Assembly (NCBI GenBank): GCA_029975915.1
Contig: JARKOC010000197.1
Coordinates: 7,810-71,809, forward strand
Source of the DNA: Bryobacteraceae bacterium
GTDB lineage: Bacteria; Acidobacteriota; Terriglobia; Bryobacterales; Bryobacteraceae
Length of the DNA: 64,000 nt
Reading direction: 5' to 3'
In this document: positions 27,570 to 36,078 of the stretch, piece by piece
Numbering within the stretch: the stretch's first letter is position 1
Layout: each line of letters starts with the position of its first letter
The notes under the pieces: model-generated
Databases searched by the model: none
What the model was told of the DNA's origin: nothing
The model's input: the letters and a program-made list of their open reading frames with translations, nothing else
Program-made: the position numbers and the translations under genes

Positions 27570-28936
27570 TTGGCAAACGAATTCTGGTCGTGGACGACGA
27601 GGAGAACCTCCGCCGGGTCACTCAGTTGAAGTTGCAGCAGGCGGGCTACGAGGCCTTGACCGCGAGCGATGCTTCGCAGGCTCTGGACGTCCTTTCCAAG
27701 CATCCCCAGGACCTCGTTCTCACGGATCTCAAAATGCCAGGAATGTCGGGCATCGACCTGCTGCGGAAAGTCAAGGAGGAGTACCCCGAGATCATCGTCG
27801 TAGTCGTGACGGCGTACGGCACCATTGAAAGCGCGGTGGAGGCGATGCGCCTGGGGGCGTACGACTACATCATCAAGCCGGTCAATTCCGACGCCTTAAA
27901 GCTGATCGTTTCCAGGGCCTTGGAGCATCATCGGCTCCAGGAAGAAGTCAGAAACCTCCGCTCCGCAATCGACCGCAAGTTCGGATTCGAAAATATCGTT
28001 GGCCAGTCCAAAAGCCTCCTGACGACCTTGGACAACGCCTCGCGCGCTGCCCAGAGCGACTCCACCGTCATGATCCGTGGCGAGACGGGCACCGGCAAGG
28101 AACTCCTGGCGAAGGCCATCCATTTCAACAGCCCCCGTCGTGAGCGGCCCATCATCGTGATCAATTGCGGTGCGATCCCCAAGGAACTACTGGAATCTGA
28201 ACTGTTCGGACACACCAAGGGCTCATTCACCGGGGCGCTGGCCAACAAACAGGGCAAGATCGAGATGGCCGATCAGGGCTCTCTCTTCCTCGATGAAATC
28301 GGCGAGATGCCCCTGGAACTGCAGGTGAAGCTCCTCCGGCTGATCCAGGAGCGAGAGATCGAGAAGATCGGGGCGGCGGCTCCGACCAAGGTCAATGTCC
28401 GCATCATCGCGGCTACCCATCGGAATCTTCAGGCCATGGTCGAGGACGGTACGTTTCGCGAAGACCTCTATTATCGGCTCAACGTGATCCCTTTGACGCT
28501 ACCTCCGCTTAGGGAGCGCCCCGACGACATCGCAGAGCTGGTCGCCATCTTCTTCGCGAAATTCAAGGAGCGCCTCAATCGGCCTGGATTGAAACTACCC
28601 CCGTCATTGCTTCCGTATTTCTCCACGTATCGATGGCCCGGCAATGTGCGCGAACTGGAGAACGTCGTCGAGCGCTTCGTAGTTCTGTCGCCCGGGGACG
28701 AGGTGACTGTGACCGACCTGCCCGACTTCCTTGTGCGGGAGCGGCCGGCAATGGAGGCCATCCGTCTGGAGTTGCCACCCCAAGGAATCAGCATCGAGGC
28801 TGTCGAGCGAGAACTTGTTCTCCGTGCGCTCCAGCGCTTCAACTGGAACCAGACCAAGGCGGCCGAATGCCTTGACATCAGCCGCAAGATGCTGATCTAC
28901 CGCATGGAGAAGTTCAACCTCCGGAAGGATGACTGA
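27566..28936 (+). CDS. NtrC-family sigma-54 response regulator
   Basis: 456 aa. Receiver domain with acidic pocket VVDDEEN and phospho-Asp in LVLTDLKMPGMSG, KPVN switch region. AAA+ domain with Walker A GETGTGKELLA, the sigma-54 contact loop GSFTGA (usual form GAFTGA), and Walker B SLFLDEIGEM. C-terminal Fis-type helix-turn-helix with NQTKAAECLDISRKMLIYRM. Activates sigma-54 promoters after phosphorylation by the kinase just upstream (ATGA overlap). Position beside cus suggests control of metal export, as for ZraR; targets are not proven by the sequence. Confidence 0.92.
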   Translation: MIGKRILVVDDEENLRRVTQLKLQQAGYEALTASDASQALDVLSKHPQDLVLTDLKMPGMSGIDLLRKVKEEYPEIIVVVVTAYGTIESAVEAMRLGAYDYIIKPVNSDALKLIVSRALEHHRLQEEVRNLRSAIDRKFGFENIVGQSKSLLTTLDNASRAAQSDSTVMIRGETGTGKELLAKAIHFNSPRRERPIIVINCGAIPKELLESELFGHTKGSFTGALANKQGKIEMADQGSLFLDEIGEMPLELQVKLLRLIQEREIEKIGAAAPTKVNVRIIAATHRNLQAMVEDGTFREDLYYRLNVIPLTLPPLRERPDDIAELVAIFFAKFKERLNRPGLKLPPSLLPYFSTYRWPGNVRELENVVERFVVLSPGDEVTVTDLPDFLVRERPAMEAIRLELPPQGISIEAVERELVLRALQRFNWNQTKAAECLDISRKMLIYRMEKFNLRKDD

Positions 28937-29019
28937 ATAGGTACCGGCTGAGGCGGACCATCTAAACCGACACTCCCTTTGCTCCCCGTGTCGCGACTCA
29001 ACGACTCAACGACAACTTC

Positions 29020-29033
29020 GGCACGCAAGTTGC
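29020..29033 (+). promoter_or_regulatory. Candidate sigma-54 promoter for the HAMP protein
   Basis: CGGCACG-CAAG-TTGCT matches 11 of 12 defined positions of TGGCACG-N4-TTGCW, GG and GC 10 bases apart. The start point would be near 29045, just five bases before the ATG at 29050, so the message would be almost leaderless, and no ribosome-binding site is visible there. Confidence 0.5.
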
Positions 29034-29049
29034 TGCATTACTTTTCACG

Positions 29050-29784
29050 ATGAAGCTCAAGACAAAAGTGCTACTCGCAAGTTCCCTGGTTGTCCTCGGG
29101 GTCCTTGGAACTGCCGAATGGATCGGCTTCCGGCAAACGAGCCTGTTCCTGAATGCCCACGAGACTAATATGGCAACCGAGATGAACCATGGGCTGGCAT
29201 TGGCGGAACTGCGGCAGGGTGGTCAAGTTCTCCTTTCGCGACTCGCGACATTGCACCTAATCCACGGAATTCTGACCGTAACGGCTCTGGTCGTGGCGCT
29301 GAACATGGTCTGGAGTCGAACCGTGTTGGGGCCGTTGACTGAATTGCTGCGCCACATCAACTACATGAGGCGCGGAAACTGGCACACCCCAGTCCCGGTT
29401 CGCAGCAGAGACGAGATCGGCGAATTGACGGCGGCGTTCAACGATCTCGGCGGGCAACTCACTATGACAGTGCATCAGTTTGCTGCGACTTCGAAGCTGT
29501 CGGGAATGGCCCTCTTGGGACAGTCACTGGTGAGAAAGGCGGTGGCGGCCGCAGATCTCATACGCGCGTCCGAACGCAACGTGGGCAGCTGCGAAGTCTG
29601 CGTTGACGACGCGAACCGGGCGCGCCTCGACCTCGCAGCCAAGCTACTGGACGAGATCCCTGTGTTGTTCGAGCAGGAGTTTCAGCGTGAACTCAACCTG
29701 CAGTCGATTCGACCGGCTCCGGGTTCGCCGGAGTTGCCGGACGTCAAGGTCGATGTTGCCGAAGCTCCTCACGGCACTCGATAG
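29050..29784 (+). CDS. Membrane HAMP-domain protein without an output kinase
   Basis: 244 aa. Helix 1 (VLLASSLVVLGVLGTAEWIGF), a short periplasmic loop of about 40 residues with His and Met (HETNMATEMNHGLA), helix 2 (HGILTVTALVVALNMVW), then a HAMP domain (VLGPLTELLRHINYMRRGNW ... RDEIGELTAAFNDLGGQL). The cytoplasmic tail has a CEVC pair and a helix but no HisKA, GGDEF or methyl-accepting domain. It could feed metal or redox signals to the kinase at 26.5 kb. A near-consensus sigma-54 promoter precedes it. Its 3' end overlaps the convergent VWA gene by 16 bases. Confidence 0.75.
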   Translation: MKLKTKVLLASSLVVLGVLGTAEWIGFRQTSLFLNAHETNMATEMNHGLALAELRQGGQVLLSRLATLHLIHGILTVTALVVALNMVWSRTVLGPLTELLRHINYMRRGNWHTPVPVRSRDEIGELTAAFNDLGGQLTMTVHQFAATSKLSGMALLGQSLVRKAVAAADLIRASERNVGSCEVCVDDANRARLDLAAKLLDEIPVLFEQEFQRELNLQSIRPAPGSPELPDVKVDVAEAPHGTR

Positions 29785-30689
29785 CCGGTACGAGCGTAGA
29801 TCTGATAGGACCGTGGAGCCGCTGGCAGCTTCACCCGGATTCTCCGCCATTTTCCCGGCACTGCCGGCGGCGTTGGACGGTAGCCCAGCAGATACCTGTC
29901 ATGCAACGACAATCCCATTGTCGCAGCCAAGCCAGGCAACTCGCCGGCGTCACCAACCATGTGGTGCTCTCCTCCGGTCATCTTCGCGAGGTCCTCAAGA
30001 ATCTGAGGTCCCCATGTGTCCCGCATGCCTGGCCCGCGGTCATGGATTCCCAGTGCGTGAATCTGAATCTCCGTTTCTTCAACGACTCGCCGCAGTTCGC
30101 GTTCGGAAAAGCGGCTGTGATTGTCCTCTCCATCAGAGACCACAAGCAACACCCTGCGATCATTCCGTGCCTTTCGCATCGCGCGAACTGCAATAGCCAC
30201 GGCATCGAGTAGAGCCGTGCTGCCGTTAGGCTGCGCAAAGAGAAGTTCATTGAGGATGGCGGTATCGTCGGAGGCGAATTCGGTCCGCTGTTGGGCTCGA
30301 TCGCTAAACGTCACCAGGAAGACCTCATCCTGCACCTCGATGTACCGCAGGAACTCTCGAACTGCCGATCGCGCCTTCGCAATCTTGTTCGTCATGCTCC
30401 CGCTGAGGTCGAACACGATGCCGATGGATACTGAGGCATTCTCGTGTGAGAACGACACGATCTCCTGAAGAGCCTTTTCGTCCGTCAGGACGAAGTCTCT
30501 CTTATCAAGACCGAGGACAGGTTTGCCAGAGTTCTCAGTGACGGTAACAGGAACAAGCACAAGGTCGGCTGTGACGCGAATTGTCGCCTCGGGAGAATCT
30601 CGTTTCGCGCCACGCGGGCTCCTCACCGGCTGCGCAAGCAGAGTGAGCGTGGTCACTGCGAAGATCGGGAATAGGAACGATACGCGCAC
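29769..30689 (-). CDS. Secreted VWFA-related protein of acidobacterial type
   Basis: 306 aa from a GTG at 30689 that begins a signal peptide (VSFLFPIFAVTTLTLLAQ). An N-terminal beta segment TADLVLVPVTVTENSGKPV and LDKRDFVLTDE is the usual lead of acidobacterial VWFA-related proteins, followed by a von Willebrand A domain with a MIDAS site DLSGSMTNK and SDGEDNH. Likely binds a divalent cation and a protein partner in the envelope. No link to metal resistance can be shown from sequence. A longer start at 30767 exists but adds a non-signal leader. Confidence 0.8.
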   Translation of the reverse strand: MRVSFLFPIFAVTTLTLLAQPVRSPRGAKRDSPEATIRVTADLVLVPVTVTENSGKPVLGLDKRDFVLTDEKALQEIVSFSHENASVSIGIVFDLSGSMTNKIAKARSAVREFLRYIEVQDEVFLVTFSDRAQQRTEFASDDTAILNELLFAQPNGSTALLDAVAIAVRAMRKARNDRRVLLVVSDGEDNHSRFSERELRRVVEETEIQIHALGIHDRGPGMRDTWGPQILEDLAKMTGGEHHMVGDAGELPGLAATMGLSLHDRYLLGYRPTPPAVPGKWRRIRVKLPAAPRSYQIYARTGYRVP

Positions 30690-31266
30690 CGCTGGTTCTT
30701 CCAGCAGGACTGATACCACAACTCGCCGAGTGGGTCGACGTGGGCCAAGTGAAGGCCACTCGCCCAATCACGGGCCGTCGCCGGCCGGCGAGTTGGGTCG
30801 CGACGGTCAGAGAACATCCGTGCACCTCGGGCGAACTTGGAACTTGTCGAACTGGCCGCGAGAACCATAACAATCGAGTCTTGATTCCAGATTGAACTGT
30901 CCAAAATTGCGCAATCGGTGTACTGCCAGGAACAGTCGTCGGGCACAACGCGTTCAAACTCCGCCCGTTAATGCGACATGGAGTGGTCGTATGCCTCGCA
31001 ACTAGTTGACATCGCACGATATAAGATCGTCGCCCCCGAAATCCCACCGGGCAACTTCGATTGGGCGCCGACGTGCAAACTCATTTCCGTACGGGAGAAG
31101 AGGCAAAGATGCCAGATCGGATACCACTCCTCCAGTCCGATGCATCTTCCCTCGCTCTGGCTTCGTACTCTTACGTCGCCGGAGCTTTGCCAGGTGGCCG
31201 GTAACCTCCGAACCGGCCGCCTGGCCCTTTGAACGGAGGAGAACGACTGCACTTTGGAGTATATGT
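30690..31266. other. Intergenic region between VWA gene and DUF5666/thioredoxin operon
   Basis: 577 bases with divergent genes on either side and no convincing frame. It holds a TTGACA at 31007-31012 without a correctly spaced -10, a lone GGGCAC half-site at 30941-30946, and an A/G-rich ribosome-binding site for the gene at 31267. I see nothing else identifiable. Confidence 0.5.
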
Positions 31267-31632
31267 ATGATGCGTTCAGCCATTCTCCTTTTCGCCGCTG
31301 CGATCCTAACGTTTCAAGAACCAGCGCTGGCTTGCGAGCCTCGCGGCAAGAAGTCGGTCCGGATCGAGGGTACGGTCGAGTCGGTACAGCAAGGTCAAAT
31401 TGACATCTCGGTCGGTCGCCGCTCCGAGTCGCTGCTAGTTTCGGAGCGGACCCGAATCCTCCAGAGCGGTGCCGAGGTCGATGCGTCGGCGCTGCGGGCC
31501 GGAGACCGAATCGTAGTGCAGGGCGTTCGGCTTGGCTCTACTCAGATCAAAGCCCGCGAGATCCGAACCGGTGGCCAATCTGACAGAGCCCCGATGGGTA
31601 GCGCCCCGGCGTCGGGTGGACATAAACATTGA
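31267..31632 (+). CDS. Secreted DUF5666-like protein with GGHKH tail
   Basis: 121 aa. Signal peptide ending ALA, then CEPRGKKSVRIEGTVESVQQ, a small barrel with RTRILQSGAEVDASALRAGD and RIVVQGVRLGSTQIKAREI, and a tail GSAPASGGHKH. Paralogous to 17277-17633 and 33002-33367. Likely periplasmic metal-binding or chaperone protein; domain function unknown. GGAG lies 7 bases before the first of two adjacent ATG codons. First gene of the 31-36 kb operon. Confidence 0.7.
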   Translation: MMRSAILLFAAAILTFQEPALACEPRGKKSVRIEGTVESVQQGQIDISVGRRSESLLVSERTRILQSGAEVDASALRAGDRIVVQGVRLGSTQIKAREIRTGGQSDRAPMGSAPASGGHKH

Positions 31633-31654
31633 TCTCAGATGGGAGAGGCGCTTG

Positions 31655-32263
31655 ATGACTCGCCAACAATTCCTCGTTTCCATTCCATTCGCCGCATCGG
31701 TGCTCAGTGGTGCTGAGGCAACCAGAGAGGCACCCGAACTCTCACTTGCCGACGCGGCCGGCAAACCGTTCCGGCTAAGCGCGCTGCGTGGCAAGATTGT
31801 CGCACTCGAGTTCATGCTCACGACGTGTCCGCACTGCCAGAACACGGCAAAGCTCATGAGCCGGCTGCAACGCGAGTATGGCCCCAAGGGCTTCCAGGCC
31901 ATTTCGCTCCCGTTCAACGACGATGCAGTCGCCGCGGCGCCAAGGTTTGTCTCCGAACATGGCGTGACCCACCCCGTCGCGGCCATTCCGAGAGAGCGGG
32001 TCTATGAGTTCGCCCAGTTGTCAACCGTGATGCGGCATTCGGTGCCGATCATGGTCTTCGTCGACCGGCGGGGCAGAATTCGAGATCAGTTTGAGGGTGA
32101 CGCCCCGTTCTTTCAGAACGAAGAGGCGAACTTCAGGGCGAAGATCGTTGAGTTGCTCAAGGATCCGCCACTGAGACAGGACGGAAGCCGACCGTCAACC
32201 CAACGCCCCCCGGCCCGGAGTATCAGCGCGCTGCGCCTCGGCGCCTTTACGGAGGCGCGATGA
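31655..32263 (+). CDS. Periplasmic thioredoxin-fold protein (TlpA/SCO-like), CPHC
   Basis: 202 aa. Signal sequence to VLSGAEA, then a thioredoxin-like fold: LSLADAAGKPFRLSALRGKI, LEFMLTTCPHCQNTAKLMSR with the redox pair, and VPIMVFVDRRGRIRDQFEG with the cis-Pro. The peroxiredoxin/TlpA type N-terminus suggests a periplasmic reductase; SCO-like Cu handling is possible but the SCO His is not evident. ATG at 31655 has GGGAGAGG upstream. Overlaps the next thioredoxin-fold gene by four bases. Confidence 0.8.
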   Translation: MTRQQFLVSIPFAASVLSGAEATREAPELSLADAAGKPFRLSALRGKIVALEFMLTTCPHCQNTAKLMSRLQREYGPKGFQAISLPFNDDAVAAAPRFVSEHGVTHPVAAIPRERVYEFAQLSTVMRHSVPIMVFVDRRGRIRDQFEGDAPFFQNEEANFRAKIVELLKDPPLRQDGSRPSTQRPPARSISALRLGAFTEAR

Positions 32264-32997
32264 GCTTTCGCCGCTTTCCGGTGGTCCTCGTGATGCTATC
32301 CCTTTGGCCACTCGCCAAGGCGGAGCAGAAACAACCATCAGAGCAGTCCCCGCTACAATCCAAACCTGCTCCCAAGGAGGATTGTTGTGTCCTGGAGTTG
32401 ACTAGTCCTGCCAATCTCGCTTCTGGAGAAAGGGCTAGGACGCCTAAGCCCCAGCGCCACGTGGAGGGGAACGCAGCGAGCCGAATCCGCGTGATCATCT
32501 ACGAGGATCTCCAATGTCCGGATTGCGCCGTATTCCGGAAAGCGCTGGACGAGACGTTGCTTCCACGCTACGGCGCAGTGGTGGCGTTTGAGCATCGTGA
32601 CTTCCCACTCCCCAAACACTCGTGGGCCAAGGAGGCGGCTGTTGCAGCTAGGTATCTTCACGACCTGGACCCCGGAGCCGCTGCAGAATTCCGCCGGCGG
32701 GTTCAAGGGCGGATCAGCGAGATCAACGCCCGCGGCTTCCGCGCCGAATTGAGCGCATTCTGCCGCGACAAACGCCTTGATTCTGAGAAAGCGCTGGCCG
32801 CCCTAATGAATGATTCCTACAACCGCGCAGTCGACGCGGAGTTTCGAGAGGGTGTCGCGGCGGGCATCCGCAGGACACCAACCGTTGTAGTGGCTGGCAA
32901 GTCGTTCGTCGAGACCATCGACGTCAGCGAAGTTCAGAAGGTTCTCGACGCGCTGGTTGGACAGCCTCACGAGAGTCACCAATCAGAAAGGAAATAG
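32260..32997 (+). CDS. DsbA/DsbG-like thioredoxin-fold protein, CPDC
   Basis: 245 aa. Signal peptide to AKA; a linker with CC and Pro-rich sequence, then VIIYEDLQCPDCAVFRKALD and FEHRDFPLPKHSWAKEAAVA, the latter the typical Thioredoxin_4 motif, and TPTVVVAGKSFVETI with the cis-Pro. Catalyses disulfide formation or isomerisation in the periplasm. ATGA overlap with the gene upstream and 4 bases to the next gene point to one transcript. Paired with the CPHC protein as in Cj1664/Cj1665-type clusters. Confidence 0.82.
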   Translation: MSFRRFPVVLVMLSLWPLAKAEQKQPSEQSPLQSKPAPKEDCCVLELTSPANLASGERARTPKPQRHVEGNAASRIRVIIYEDLQCPDCAVFRKALDETLLPRYGAVVAFEHRDFPLPKHSWAKEAAVAARYLHDLDPGAAAEFRRRVQGRISEINARGFRAELSAFCRDKRLDSEKALAALMNDSYNRAVDAEFREGVAAGIRRTPTVVVAGKSFVETIDVSEVQKVLDALVGQPHESHQSERK

Positions 32998-33001
32998 CAC
33001 A

Positions 33002-33367
33002 ATGCAACGAAGATACTTAGCCGTTTTGTCCCTGGCCGCCCTACTGCTCCCCGCAGCGGTCCTGGCCTCAGACGCTCGCAAACCGAAGGAGGAAAAGTCC
33101 AAGGGCGAGATCCTCTCGGTCGGGGAGGATCGTCTGCAGCTCAAAACGAAGAAGGGCGCTGTCACGGTCCTGCTGACGAAAGAGTCACGAATCACCATGG
33201 GGAAGGCGGAATTGCCGACCGCGGCTCTGAAGCAAGGCGCGAAGGTGACCGTTGTGGGGACCCCGCAACCGAACGGCGAGATCATCGCGCGCGAGATTCA
33301 GCTACCTTCTCCGGCTGCTCCCGCCCAGATGACCATGCCATCAGGGCACAGCGGACACTCTCACTAG
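33002..33367 (+). CDS. Secreted DUF5666-like protein with GHSGHSH tail
   Basis: 121 aa. Signal peptide (LAVLSLAALLLPAAVLA), Lys-rich segment, DUF5666-like barrel KGEILSVGEDRLQLKTKKG ... KVTVVGTPQPNGEIIAREI, then MTMPSGHSGHSH. Same plan as 17277-17633, to which it is closer than to 31267-31632 over the barrel. AAAGGA precedes the ATG. Metal binding by the Met/His tail is inference. Confidence 0.72.
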   Translation: MQRRYLAVLSLAALLLPAAVLASDARKPKEEKSKGEILSVGEDRLQLKTKKGAVTVLLTKESRITMGKAELPTAALKQGAKVTVVGTPQPNGEIIAREIQLPSPAAPAQMTMPSGHSGHSH

Positions 33368-33384
33368 GAGGCGTGAAAGAGACT

Positions 33385-33933
33385 ATGTCCAAGCACCAAC
33401 AAGCAAGTCCACAATCCATACGGGAACAAAAACGTGCTGAGTTTTCGGGCTCGCGACGAGCCGACACCAGACGCAAGAGAGTCCTACTCGGGCTGATCGT
33501 AGCCGCCCTTGGCGTCGGAGGGTACTTCGTCGGCGGCAATTTGAATGGACAAGCCACGCAGGCGAAACCGATCAGCGCTGCGCCTGGGCCGGCGGCAGTA
33601 AGGATCCCGCTTGCCGATCTCGATGGGGGCAAAGCAAAGTTCTTTGAGTACAAGACGGCGGACAACAAGAGCATTCGATTCTTCGCAATGAAAAGCTCCG
33701 ACGGCGTCTATCGGGCGGCGTTGGACGCGTGCGATGAGTGCTGGGCGGCCAGGAAGGGCTATGTACAGGATGGAGACGACATGATCTGCCGCAAATGCGG
33801 GCGGCGCTTCCACTCAGCAAAGATCAATGAAGTGTCCGGCGGGTGCAATCCGGTGCCTTTGACTCGCGCGGTCGCCGATGGCCACCTTGTCATTACGGCC
33901 AGCGATCTTCAGGCCGGCAAGTCCTATTTCTAG
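33385..33933 (+). CDS. Membrane-anchored DUF2318 protein
   Basis: 182 aa. One N-terminal helix (VLLGLIVAALGVGGYFVGG) then a periplasmic domain with VRIPLADLDGGKAKFFEYK, DACDECWAARKGYVQDG, MICRKCGRRFHSAKINEVSG and GCNPVPL, i.e. two CxxC pairs plus a late Cys, the DUF2318 signature. In Campylobacter-type iron clusters a DUF2318 protein sits next to ABC permeases and an ATPase, as here. Likely binds metal or an Fe-S centre and passes electrons. ATG at 33385 preferred; GTG at 33373 is too close to AGGAGG. A paralogue is at 41571-42092. Confidence 0.85.
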   Translation: MSKHQQASPQSIREQKRAEFSGSRRADTRRKRVLLGLIVAALGVGGYFVGGNLNGQATQAKPISAAPGPAAVRIPLADLDGGKAKFFEYKTADNKSIRFFAMKSSDGVYRAALDACDECWAARKGYVQDGDDMICRKCGRRFHSAKINEVSGGCNPVPLTRAVADGHLVITASDLQAGKSYF

Positions 33934-33954
33934 CCAACGGGATGACAACTGACT

Positions 33955-35190
33955 ATGCGGATCAGCACAATCGCTTTTGCGAACCTGCGGCGCAGGAAGG
34001 GGAAGGCATTCTTCCTTGTGTCCGGGATAGGCATCGGCATCGGAACAGCAGTAGCCCTGTTGAGTCTCAGTGGTTCCCTGCGGGAAGAGATCGGCTCGCA
34101 GATGGACCGATTCGGAGCCAACATCGTTGTGACGCCCCATTCCGACAGCCTTGCTCTAGACTACGGCGGCGTCTCAGTCGCAGGTGTGTCCTTCGATCAG
34201 CATCAGCTCTCGAATGACGATGCCGCGGGCGTTCGACGGATTCCCTATCGCAAGCGGTTGAGCGTAGTGGCGCCGAAGCTGCTAGGCACGGTCGATGTGG
34301 ATGGCCGGCGAACACTCGTCGCAGGTGTCGACTTCGCCAGTGAACTACGGCTCAAGAAGTGGTGGCGCCTCGTAGGCCGGGCGCCCGAATCGGCCACTGA
34401 CGTCCTACTTGGATACGACGTAGCCCGCGCCGTGTCCGCAATCGAGCCATTTCCAGGGACCTCCGCCGACGCCGACAAAAGCTCGGCCCATCATTCCGCC
34501 GCACCGGAAGAGTTCCGCATCACGAAGGAGCGGGTCACCATCGGGAGCCGCGAACATCGAATCGCGGGTGTCATCGGTCAAACTGGCGGGCCTGAAGACC
34601 GCATGGTGTTCGCCCAACTCAGCCAAGTACAGCATCTGCTAGGCCGGCCAGGTCAACTGAGCGTTATCGAAGTGAGCGCGCTCTGCAAAGACTGCCCCGT
34701 CGAGGATATTGTCACCCAGATCCGGAAGGAACTCCCGCACGCGAACGTTTCGGCAATTCAACAGTCGGTGCGGGCGCGCGCCGAAGCGGTGGACCGGCTG
34801 TCACGATTCTCCTTGGTTGTGTCGGCAGTGGTCCTCGCTATCGGCGCGTTGATGGTCTTCACGACAATGATGAGCGCGGTCGTCGAGCGGACCAAAGAGA
34901 TCGGCGTGCTTCGGGCGATCGGTTTCCGCCGCACGCACATCATCAAGGGCCTCATGATCGAAGTTGTGATCATCAGTGCCGCTGGAGGCATCGTGGGCTG
35001 GCTCGCAGGTTTGTTGGCCAGCCGGTTGGCACTGCCATATTTCACCGAGGCCGGAGCGCAAATCGAATTGCGTGTGTCGCTGGCGGTATTGGCGATCGCA
35101 ATCGCGATGCTCACCGGCATCGTGAGTAGCGTCTACCCGGTGATTCGCGCTTCGCGCCTGGACCCTTCTGAAGCAGTGCGATACGTGTGA
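33955..35190 (+). CDS. FtsX/MacB-family ABC transporter permease
   Basis: 411 aa with the four-helix FtsX plan: one helix near the start (AFFLVSGIGIGIGTAVALLS), a large periplasmic domain of about 220 residues, and three C-terminal helices (VVLAIGALMVFTTMMSAVVE, VIISAAGGIVGWLAGLLASR, LAVLAIAIAMLTGIVSSVYP) with the coupling sequence TKEIGVLRAIGFRRTHI. The periplasmic domain has a CKDC pair. Works with the ATPase whose gene follows by 11 bases. Only one permease gene is present, whereas the Campylobacter cluster has two. Confidence 0.85.
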   Translation: MRISTIAFANLRRRKGKAFFLVSGIGIGIGTAVALLSLSGSLREEIGSQMDRFGANIVVTPHSDSLALDYGGVSVAGVSFDQHQLSNDDAAGVRRIPYRKRLSVVAPKLLGTVDVDGRRTLVAGVDFASELRLKKWWRLVGRAPESATDVLLGYDVARAVSAIEPFPGTSADADKSSAHHSAAPEEFRITKERVTIGSREHRIAGVIGQTGGPEDRMVFAQLSQVQHLLGRPGQLSVIEVSALCKDCPVEDIVTQIRKELPHANVSAIQQSVRARAEAVDRLSRFSLVVSAVVLAIGALMVFTTMMSAVVERTKEIGVLRAIGFRRTHIIKGLMIEVVIISAAGGIVGWLAGLLASRLALPYFTEAGAQIELRVSLAVLAIAIAMLTGIVSSVYPVIRASRLDPSEAVRYV

Positions 35191-35201
35191 GGGAGCAATC
35201 A

Positions 35202-35927
35202 ATGGCTTTCGTGGCTGTCGAGAACATCAGCAAGACGTACAACGACCAGGGTTCCAGAATCGGGGTGCCCGTCCTGCGTGACGTCAGTGCGGAGATCGGC
35301 GAAGGGGAGTTCGTCTGTTTGATGGGGCCGTCTGGTTCCGGCAAGAGCACTCTCTTGACGATCCTCGGCGCAATGAACCATCCATCACAAGGGCGGCTCG
35401 TCATCGATGGAATAGACGTGTATGCCCTCTCCGATGAGCGGCGTGCGGATTTCCGCGCGCAGTACCTCGGATTCGTGTTTCAGCAGCACCATCTGATGCC
35501 GTACTTGAATGCCATCGAAAACGTGATGCTTCCGCTGGCGACGCTTCCGCTGGCGGCCATCGAAAAGCGGCGGAGAGCACTCGAAGTGCTGGAAAAGGTC
35601 GGTCTCGCCAAGAAGTGGTCGCGCATGCCCAATCAGCTTTCCGGTGGAGAGCAAGGAAGGCTTGCCATCGCCCGAGCGCTGGCGAATGAGCCGCCTCTTG
35701 TTCTCGCCGACGAACCTACGGGAACTCTGGACACCAAAACCGGCGATGAGATCATGAAGGTCCTTCTGGATCTGAGTGCGCGAGGCCAGACCATCTTCAT
35801 GGTCACGCACAACCCTGCCAATGCCGCGCTGGCCCGCCGCGTCCTCTATCTTCGTGACGGAGAACTCGAACCAACGCCTGGCGTGGTGGAAGCACGGTCT
35901 GAGTACTGCCGTTCCGGACAAGGGTGA
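35202..35927 (+). CDS. LolD/MacB-type ABC transporter ATPase
   Basis: 241 aa. Walker A MGPSGSGKST, Q-loop in FVFQQHHLMPYLNAIENV, signature LSGGEQGRLAIARALANE (usual LSGGQQ altered to LSGGEQ), Walker B LVLADEPTGTLD, and the H-loop MVTHNPANAA. Energises the preceding permease; such couples usually act mechanically on envelope proteins. ATG at 35202 has AGGGAG 6 bases upstream; GTG at 35187 overlapping the permease stop is less likely. Last gene of the operon. Confidence 0.9.
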   Translation: MAFVAVENISKTYNDQGSRIGVPVLRDVSAEIGEGEFVCLMGPSGSGKSTLLTILGAMNHPSQGRLVIDGIDVYALSDERRADFRAQYLGFVFQQHHLMPYLNAIENVMLPLATLPLAAIEKRRRALEVLEKVGLAKKWSRMPNQLSGGEQGRLAIARALANEPPLVLADEPTGTLDTKTGDEIMKVLLDLSARGQTIFMVTHNPANAALARRVLYLRDGELEPTPGVVEARSEYCRSGQG

Positions 35928-36078
35928 CCAATTCCAGTTGCTGTCGTGGGAAGCGATCAAGCCGCTAGGACAAGTTGGCGTTGAGCGCTGGATCATAGCT
36001 CTCCGCATCTCCGCGTAAGCACGTTTCCGGCCTGATGGCCCGCTAGTCCGAAGTTCCTGACACGAGAGGATCTTCGGG

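Noticed and set aside
30941..30946. GGGCAC half-site upstream of the VWA gene
   Set aside because: The second half is absent (TTCAAA) and no sigma-54 promoter is near.
31007..31012. TTGACA as a -35 box for the DUF5666/thioredoxin operon
   Set aside because: No -10 at 16-18 bases; TATAAG is only 8 bases away.
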